Position numbers and translations under genes: made by a program
Assembly (NCBI RefSeq): GCF_028583425.1
Contig: NC_072801.1
Location: 58,915,766 to 58,979,765, forward strand
Direction: 5' to 3'
From: Eublepharis macularius
Lineage: Eukaryota > Chordata > Lepidosauria > Squamata > Eublepharidae
Length of the DNA stretch: 64,000 nucleotides
Notes under the pieces: generated by a model
Database searches by the model: none
Seen by the model: the letters and a program-made list of their open reading frames with translations, nothing else
Told to the model about the DNA's origin: nothing
Part shown: in pieces, positions 57,301 through 64,000 of the stretch
Layout: each line of letters opens with the position of its first letter
How positions within the stretch are numbered: the first letter of the stretch is position 1

Positions 57301-60300
57301 TGATACATTTTGGCTCAAGAAAGCTTATGCTGCAATAAAGACCACAGGACTCTTTGTTAGTGTGTTCAGTAGGCTTCGCAGGGTTCAGAAACTTGCAAAG
57401 TCTGTTTGGGCAGAGATAGGTAAAAAGAAACAAACGTGTATGCCAAAATTAGCCAGGCCTCTATCATACCATCTTGAATTCTCTCAATAACTGTTCTTCC
57501 ATAAATCACCAGGAAAGAGTCTCCCCCTTTTAAAAACCAAGCTTATTACAGACAGTCCAGACAGTCACCACTTCAGTAAGGATACCAAAGAGAGATTAAG
57601 ATCACAGTATAGTTATGCCCCATTATTGTTTGTTTAAGGCAGAGTCAGGGCAATTCCTGGTTCAATGTCCATGAACTAACTAGGCGGTCTTAAACAAGCT
57701 ACAAAAACTTTGGCCTCAGCCTCCCACCCTGTAATATGGGGATAATAACATTAGACGGACATGCGGCTATTCCTGAGATATTAGCCTATCTCCAACTGTT
57801 CCTATTTACCAAGGACAGTGTCTTTTTTTCTGGAATCCCCAAGTGTTCCCCAAGAAAAAGGACAGCATTTGACTGGGACACACTTTGTTAGTGTGAGTTC
57901 CTAAGGACGTCGTTCTTCAGGGTTCATCTCCCTCTCCAGGGATCCTAGAAGTTAAATCTCTGAATGGGGGAGTAGCTGCATCTTATCTCCAATGAGCATG
58001 CATGAACATTACATTAAGGCACCATGCAATGCAGAGCCTCACTTACTGGCAAGGCTCATCTTGAATTGCTGGTTGTAGGAATGCTGTACTGGTGTGTTTT
58101 GGACCTAAAAACCAAATAGGCTTTTGGTCTATTAAAGCAGAGCTGAAATAAAGGAACATAGTCAATAGAAAAGAGGCTTTAATAACATTCGATTTATATA
58201 CCGCCCTTCAGGATGACTTAACACCCACTCAGAGTGGTTTACAAAGTATGTTACTATTATCCCCACAACAAAACACCCTGTGAGGTGGGTGGGGCTGAGA
58301 GAGCTCCGAGATGCTGTGACTGGCCCAAGGTCACCCAGCTGGCTTCAAGTGGAAGAGTGAGGAATCAAACCTGGTTCTCCAGATTAGAGTCCTGCGCTCT
58401 TAGCCACTACACCAAACTGGCTCTCAGTGTTCATGGGGGAGGGGAAGGGCATGGGGGAGATGTTGCAAGCATCTCAGTGTCTTCATCTGTAAAATTCTGG
58501 AGGATACGTAGGGTTCACAAAGCATACTGTAGTATAGTGTTGTATAGATGCTAAATAGGGGTGTGCGCTTCAGGTTCCCAATTTGGGGGAAAAACCCGAA
58601 TCAGGCCTGATTAGTAAAGATTCGGTATTTCCAAATCAGGGCCAGTATAATGGCCCCGATTCGGAAATACCAAATCAAAGCTTCTTGAAGTGATCCAGAT
58701 TGCTTTGGGTCACTTCGGGGCTTATTTAAAGGCTCCCTCCTACACCACACCACTTACCTTGGACATCCTGGTGGTGGTGGTGCAGGTGGCAGAGGCTGTG
58801 GCTGCGGCCTTCCCCGTGATGGAGGCGCTGGCTGTGGCCTTCCCTGCTGCCCAGCTGTCCACTGTGGAGGCGGAAGCGGCGGCATGAGTGGTGGAGGTGC
58901 CGGTTCCGGCCTTCGCCGCTGCCCTGCTGGCTGCCATGGAGGCACCTGCTCCGGCCTTCCCTGCTGCAGAGGAGCCGACTCCTGCCTTTGGGACAGGTAA
59001 GTGGGGTTGGAGTTGGGGGAAGGGGGCTCAGTGGGGGGCTGGGGGGCTTGGTGATAGTTTCCCTCCTCACTTCGGTATGCTCCGAATAATTACGAAGCAT
59101 ACTGAAGCAATTCCAATAACCCGAATCTGAAGCGGCTTGCCACTTCGGGTTTCAGGTTATTCCAAATATTTCACTAGTGCACACCCCTAATGCTAAATAA
59201 TATTCACAGCAATTTTGGAATAGGTTGAGTGATAAAATGAAACCTTTGTGTTTCTATGAAATATACCTTGAACCAGTTTTTGAAAGCCTCTGTGTTGCTT
59301 TTTGCTGTTTCTAAAAGCTTGGCCTTTACAAAACAGCTCTTTTGATTTCAGAGGTGGGCTCCAGCCCTCCTCTTTAATGTTTGGCAGGGGTCTGTTGGTC
59401 ATCACCCCAATTCTCTTGCCAAAAATAATCTTGAGCTCTGATATTGCACATTTTCAAAGGTCATTGCTTGGAGGATCAATTTACTCACTAGCCTTTGACC
59501 AGGATTGTTCTGAAATATGTTATCAACTGATCAAAAAGTTGACAATGAGATTCAGTGCAGCATAGTGGCTAGAGTGTTGGATTAGGATCTGGGAGACCCA
59601 GGTTCGAATCCTCTCTCTGCCATGGAAGCTTGCTGGGTAACCTTGGGCCACTCACACTCTCTCAGCTTAATCTACTTCATAGGGTTGTTGTGCGGATAAA
59701 ATGAAGGAAAGGAGAATTATGTAAGCCACCTTGGTTCCCCATTGGGACGAAAAGTGGGGAATAAATAATTTTTTAAAAAGGTTGTTGTGAGGATAAAAGA
59801 GAGGAGAGGAGAATGATGTAAGTCACTCTGGGTCCCCTTTGGGGAGAAAGGCAAGGTATAAATGAAGTAGATAAATAAATAAATAGCAGGCTGTATACGG
59901 TTTGGCGCTCTGGGGGTGGGGCGTGTTCAGCAAAGTGCTGGGAGATCCATGAATGCGTCTCTTGAGTGGGTCTCCTAATTAATAAATAGCAGCTGGGGGG
60001 TGGAATTTGGATCGGGGCCATGGCATGAGGGAGGGGAGTTTAACCTCAATCAACCCCCTGGAGCTGTTAGTCCCACTGGGGAAACTAAACTGGTTGGCTA
60101 TCTGTTTTTCCTTCTAGATGGCCAAGTGGCAGCTCCACGGGCCTTTGTGAGGTTGTGGGAAAGGTATAGGGGTGGGGAAAGGGAGTCTCTTGCTGCAGGA
60201 CAATAAGGTTTAAAAAGGCATCATAAGATCTGTTCAGAGTTTCCCAACCAGCATCACATCAGGGCCTGCTCTGACCCTCTTTTGTGTGCATGTGCCTACA

Positions 60301-61796
60301 TGTGGACCAAAAACAAGATACACTCTCCCCCTACATACACTTTGAAGTTTTTAACTTCTAGAGACATAAAAAGGGACTGAACCCTGGAGGATGTCAGCAC
60401 TTGTAGTGCTTATAAAATATTTCAAAGATACCCCCAGCAGGCAAATCGGGACAAACGGAGGACAATGACCTCCCCTTTTGTACAGTGTACAAACGTTTTC
60501 CTTACTGGGGGGAAGGGTTATTCTTAATGTGCCCAGGATTCCAGACGAGCAGCTCTTTCTAAGCCTGGTTTAATCCAGCTTTTTCTTCCCTTCCAATTCC
60601 CAAAGCAGATGCCCACCAGACGCTGACAGATAAAGGAGGCCTAGCTGGTAAGCGAGAAGCTATGGAGGACTTGTATTCATTAGGGCAGGATTCCTTTGGT
60701 GAGCACTCCCTCTTGACCCCCTCTCCTCAAAACTTGCCTGCTCCGTTACGTCCTCTCTGCCCTTCAATTTCATTTCTCTCCTCTTGCAGCCGCAGCTGCT
60801 GCTCGCCCTGCCGAAGACAGCACCCTCCAAACCCTGATGGATTTTCTCTCTTTCCTGCACCTTCGAGGTGAGGACTTTTGCCAGGTTCTGTGGGAAGAGA
60901 ATAGGGAGAGGGGCTCATGGCCTGAGAAACCGACTTCTGAACTGGGAGGGGTGTAGATTATTAGGGCGTGTTTGCACCAGGACATTTTCACGGCAAGCTG
61001 CCCCAATAGTTTGTACGGCCCCATGCATCCTCCCTGTTAGGAATCTGCTTCTTCTTTTGCTGCAAAGTTAGTGCCTCTCAAAATGAGAACTAACTTCCCA
61101 GTGATACCCATCACTGGTATAAATGGCAATTTGTGTGTGTAAAGTGCTGTGAAGTTGCAACTGGCGTATGGCAACCCCGTAGGATTTTCAAGACAACAGA
61201 TGAGCAGAGGTGGTTTGCCAACGCCCGCCTCTGCATGGTGGCCCTGGACTTCCTTGGTGGTCTCCCATCTGAGTATTACTCAGGACCCGCCCTGCTTGGC
61301 TTCAAAGATCTCGTGAGATCATCAGGCTAGCCTGGGCCATCTAGGTCGGGGCATCAATGGCAGTTTGGATAAATGTATTGTAGTCGCCTCTGTCTGGGCT
61401 GCTGGCCCTCCATTCTTTCGCAATCTTTTATCAGGGCTTTCTTAATTAAAACCTGCCTTTCTGCATGTCCACAAACAATGTGTATTTGGGCTTTCAAATC
61501 TCCCCCCAATTCTGGAGTGGGTCACTGCTTGCAAAAAGTGCGTATGCAGACCGCGATTGCATAAGAAAGGAAAGTTTCAGTGGAGCTGCTGTGAGCACGG
61601 TATGCGCTTCAGATATGTTAGAGCAAAAGATTCTGGGAGCCAGGGATTCCTATGTGAGGAAATGGGGGTCCTGCTGAGATCCTGACAACTCATTCCTTCC
61701 TTCCTCCCCCCCCCCCCAACCCAATTTTCTTTCACAGGCCAAGGAACTGTTTCCCACCTGCCTCTCCCACTGGTGGAAGAATCCATTCAACAGTAG
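54396..61796 (+). CDS. GAL-like: Galanin-family neuropeptide precursor (galanin paralog), complete
   Basis: Five coding exons: 54396-54476, 57098-57152, 60609-60698, 60790-60867 and 61738-61796 (TAG), giving 120 residues (human galanin has 123). The ATG is the first codon of its exon, right after ctctctctcag. Residues 1-23 form a signal peptide (LCLSLLLCGLLG core). PKDKR (28-32) is followed by GWTLNSAGYLLGPH and AHQTLTDKGGLA-GKR: a 26-residue peptide with a Gly amidation donor and dibasic cleavage sites on both sides. The galanin-specific exon break inside His14 (C|AT) is kept. The C-terminal half resembles GMAP: LMDFLSFLHLR against human IIEFLSFLHLK. Galanin-family peptides act on G-protein-coupled GALR receptors in brain and gut. 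The N-terminal 15 residues match galanin exactly, while the middle is shortened by three residues. GALP lacks this GMAP signature, so a galanin paralog is the best reading. Ordinary GAL remains possible, but linkage to KASH5 speaks against it. Confidence 0.93.
55199..55423. mobile_element. Fold-back MITE, about 225 bp
   Basis: Inverted ends tagggccg / cggccta and longer pairing of gaaaaatggtgcaaaactta with taagttttgcaccatttttc. The inner part is rich in gcgcgattttcc-type blocks on both arms. Confidence 0.85.
55612..55830 (+). mobile_element. tRNA-derived SINE (GTGGCTCAGTGG type), well preserved
   Basis: ggggctgtggctcagtggta gagca is the A-box part; ccccaggttcaatatcc the B-box part. The body ends tggtataaggcaacttcatg. 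In the galanin-like gene intron. Confidence 0.88.
56480..56700 (-). mobile_element. Two overlapping reversed SINE body fragments
   Basis: Two reversed pieces of the GTGGCTCAGTGG-type SINE body lie in a row (gatctcaggcataaggaggt... and ttgtctactcagactagcag, agaggtcttccacgtcacc). Confidence 0.6.
58172..58424 (-). mobile_element. tRNA-derived SINE, well preserved
   Basis: Reversed full copy: atttatataccgcccttcag to cttagccactacaccaaact, with the B box as ggaatcaaacctgg. Confidence 0.9.
58556..59189. mobile_element. hAT-type MITE, 634 bp, with exact 8-bp duplication
   Basis: Ends TAGGGGTGTGC and GCACACCCCTA. ATGCTAAA flanks it at 58548-58555 and 59190-59197 and fits the hAT pattern nTnnnnAn. 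Subterminal parts carry repeated cttcgg/ccgaat motifs. The middle (58756-58985) is a GC-rich minisatellite with ggtggtggt, gctgtggc and gccttcc units. No transposase. Confidence 0.93.
59553..59880 (+). mobile_element. tRNA-derived SINE with duplicated tail
   Basis: gcatagtggctagagtgttg (A box), caggttcgaatcc (B box), ttgttgtgcggataaaatga, gagaattatgtaagccacct. The tail unit (gttgttgtgaggataaaag ... gtaagtcactctgggtcc) is then repeated before (AAATA)n. Confidence 0.88.
61128..61352 (-). mobile_element. 5S-rRNA-derived SINE, best copy
   Basis: Reversed, 61250-61352 reads gatctcacgagatctttgaa, gccaagcagggcgggtcctg and agtaatactcagatgggaga, close to 5S rRNA (gatctcg..., agcagggtcgg, gtacttggatgggagacc). 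The body toward 61128 is a non-5S tail ending in cttcacagcactttacacac. In the last intron of the galanin-like gene. Confidence 0.85.
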
Positions 61797-61947
61797 TCTC
61801 TCCTATGCGATGACCTCCAGAGCTGCCTGCTAGTGCCACAGCCCCTGCCCCATTTCTCTTTCTCTGTCCTCCCATCTCCCAATCAACCATGGAATTGTTA
61901 TTCTGACACAAACCCTTGTCAATATGCTCTGTCGTCTGTGCCACAAA

Positions 61948-62157
61948 CTGGGGCCTCCGTCTTGTCGGACTAGGATCGGGGAGACCCAGGTTCGAATCCC
62001 CACCCTGCCACGTAAGCATGCCGAGTGACTTTGGGCCAGTCACAAATCCGGCTAACCCACCTCACTGGATTGTTGTGAGGACAGAATGGAGGAGAAGAGA
62101 ACAACGTAAGCTGCTTTGGGGAGAAAAGTGGGGTATAACAGAAGTAAATAAATTAAG
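61948..62157 (+). mobile_element. tRNA-derived SINE
   Basis: caggttcgaatcccc (B box), gactttgggccagtcaca, ggattgttgtgaggacagaa, then a (TAAA)n-like tail. The head is shortened. About 150 bases after the galanin-like stop. Confidence 0.85.
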
Positions 62158-62209
62158 CAAAGTAAAAAATTCCACAGCAGAGTCTGACCCAAAGTAGGTT
62201 GCACCATGC

Positions 62210-62400
62210 CAATGTGGTGTAGCCGTTAGCGTCAGAACAGGATTTGGGAGAGCCGGGTTCGATTTCGCCCTTTGCCATGGAAGCTCGCTGGATGATCTGG
62301 GGACAGCTCTTTCAAAGAGAGGTTGTTGTTAGGGTAAAATGGAGGAATGGAGAATGATGGTGTAAGTCGCTTTAAGTCCCAAATATCTAAATAGATACCC
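62210..62400 (+). mobile_element. tRNA-derived SINE, diverged
   Basis: aatgtggtgtagccgttagc, ccgggttcgatttcgcc, gttgttgttagggtaaaatg, gtgtaagtcgctttaag. Confidence 0.8.
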
Positions 62401-62586
62401 AGCTACAGTGAACAATTAAGCAGTGGGTCCTATATTACATGCTTGAGCTGAAGGTGGATCCCTGGTTGCAGACAAGAGTCGCAGGGTGCCTAGCTTAGCT
62501 AAAGAGCAGCTCACTCCCAGGAGCAGCCTTCCCTTGCCTCTGGCGCTCTCTCGTCTTGGTCCCTTGTAATTCTTCCTCCTGCACCT

Positions 62587-62747
62587 GGGCCCATTCCACA
62601 CTACATACCTGCTTCCAGAACATCGCGAAATGCAGCGCAAAAACCATGACATCGGGCAAAACTCTCACGAGAAGACGCTATCTTCCGCATTTTTTGCGCT
62701 GCGTTTCAAGATGCCCTGGAAGCAGGTATGTAGTGTGAAAGGGGCCC
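62587..62747. mobile_element. Fold-back MITE, 161 bp
   Basis: GGGCCCATTCCACACTACAT and its near-inverse atgtagtgtgaaaggggccc. Pairing continues through acctgcttcc / ggaagcaggt and gcagcgcaaaaa / ttttttgcgctgc. Confidence 0.9.
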
Positions 62748-62989
62748 TGTACATTCCTGCACCCTATTCAAAAGATACGTTTATTCCTGCCATTTCTGTT
62801 CCTTTCTAGGCATGTATCTACCCTACCACCATTGTCCCTGGCTTTTTCTTGGGAGCGCATAAACTTGAACATGAGCCCTTTTGCCAACTCATACACTCCT
62901 TTCTCCTATTAGATACCCTTCTGTACGCATCCATTTGTCTGCTTGTAGCCCACCCTTCCTCCAAGGTGCTCAAAGGCAGTGTACCCTAA

Positions 62990-63866
62990 CCCTAACCTCC
63001 ATTTTATCTTGACAACAAGCTTGTGGGGTAGGTTAGGCTCTCAAATGACGGGCAAATGACCGAGGCCGCCAATCGCTGTGCACGGCGCGGCCGCTGGAAG
63101 CTGGTTGGTCCGGAGACATCTCATCTCACAGGTCAACGTGCGCCGCTTAGAGCTGATATGGCCTCCAGAAACCTCCCGGACCCCAGAACTTCAAAGCGGC
63201 CGCAACGCTGCAACAGTCTCCGCAACAGTCGCGGTAGCCCAGGCGGAAAGACCGGGCAGTGTATTTCCCCCAGTCTGGGGGAACTGAATATCTTTTCCGA
63301 CCCTGTGTTTCAGCTACCCCGTGTATAAATTACAAACTACAAACAAATTCCCCTTATTATAATTATAAACCACAAACAAATTCCCAAATTATAAATGGGA
63401 TGAACGTGAGCAGAAGCCAGAACATCAGCAAGCCGACGAAGGACAGTCGGGAACCCCCCCCCTACTTTGCAGGCCTAAATAGCAGAACACCCTGGGGGGG
63501 GGGCTCAACCACGGTGGCACCTCTGACACGACCCACAAAATTCAGCCAGTAGAAGGCCCACGGAAGAGGGCATCGCATCAAGGGAGGCCACGGCCTGCGT
63601 CACCCATTCACTGTCGCAAGGCACGGGCAATAGCGCCATCTGGCAGTCAGTGAAATGTATACAACCGCTGGATTGGAAAAAGAGCCGCTCAGTGCGGGCA
63701 ACTCGCTGGTCGTGAAGAGGGACATGTGCAGACGCGGACACACACACACAGGTTCGGCAGGGGCAGGACACATGCAAAAACCCGGGAACGGGCACAGGCG
63801 GGCCGAAACAGACAGCAACGCTGGCACTCACACAACCACGTGTAATTCTTAACGTCTGTTTCAGCT
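62990..63866. other. Unidentified moderately GC-rich stretch
   Basis: Bases 63050-63250 are CpG-rich. 63326-63398 holds two copies of a short unit (aaac(t/c)acaaacaaattccc). No exon, tRNA or known repeat is recognised. It could be an uncommon repeat or a regulatory region of the next gene to the right. Confidence 0.3.
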
Positions 63867-63867
63867 C

Positions 63868-63985
63868 TGAGAGACAGAAACTGGGTCAGGGTCATCCAAT
63901 GCCTTCAGTGGGAATTTGAACTTGGGTCTCCCTTGTTGTCCTCTGACTATGGCGCCATACCATCATACTTGCCATGGAAGTCTCC
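63868..63985 (-). mobile_element. tRNA-derived SINE fragment
   Basis: gggaatttgaacttgggtct is the B-box part reversed; cctctgactatggcgccata the A-box side. Confidence 0.65.
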
Positions 63986-64000
63986 TCCTGTGCACAATCA

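Noticed and set aside
58690-59100. Pro/Ala/Gly/His-rich open frames
   Set aside because: They lie in the minisatellite core of a MITE with an exact target duplication; not a gene.
61250-61352. 5S rRNA gene
   Set aside because: Only an altered central/3' part of 5S is present and it is fused to a SINE body.

Overview
The window looks like nuclear DNA of a squamate reptile (a lizard or close relative; species not determinable by eye). The genes are intron-rich vertebrate genes with GT/AG splice sites. The repeats are a reptile set: tRNA-derived SINEs, a 5S-rRNA-derived SINE, CR1/L2-type and RTE/BovB-type LINEs, Penelope-like elements, and many short hAT-type and fold-back MITEs. There are no bacterial operons, CRISPR arrays or phage genes.

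Four host genes can be read. (1) 432-2582 (+): the last two coding exons of a DKK3/soggy-family (Dickkopf-3-like) gene whose 5' part lies left of the window. (2) 7834-37151 (+): KASH5, the meiotic KASH-domain dynein adaptor. EF-hand-like exons, a run of short coiled-coil exons and the C-terminal KASH exon are all recognisable. (3) 40253-42390 (-): a complete, intron-containing RAS gene of 186 residues. Its G domain is KRAS-like, but its tail is its own and ends in CVIL. A CpG-island promoter with a probable non-coding exon lies at 44559-44800. (4) 54396-61796 (+): a complete galanin-family precursor of 120 residues in five coding exons. It encodes GWTLNSAGYLLGPH in a 26-residue amidated galanin-like peptide. 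A TATA/CCAAT promoter and probable non-coding first exon lie near 52943-53036.

The order DKK3-like - KASH5 - RAS - galanin-like is informative. From general knowledge, human DKKL1 and KASH5 are neighbours on 19q13, while IRAG2 (another KASH-type protein), KRAS and spexin (a galanin relative) share 12p12. The window therefore looks like the non-mammalian version of the 19q13 member of an ancient quadruplicated block. It keeps a fourth RAS and a second galanin, which I do not know at the matching human place. This is the most interesting feature of the window.

The rest is introns and intergenic DNA rich in mobile-element fossils. Five hAT-type MITEs show 8-bp target duplications (four exact, one with a mismatch). 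One retro-insertion shows an 18-bp duplication. One Penelope-like fossil is split by a younger insertion made of two 234-bp inverted arms. Several near-perfect fold-back elements are present, one a 206-bp palindrome. The four genes do not form a functional pathway; their proximity reflects ancestral linkage.
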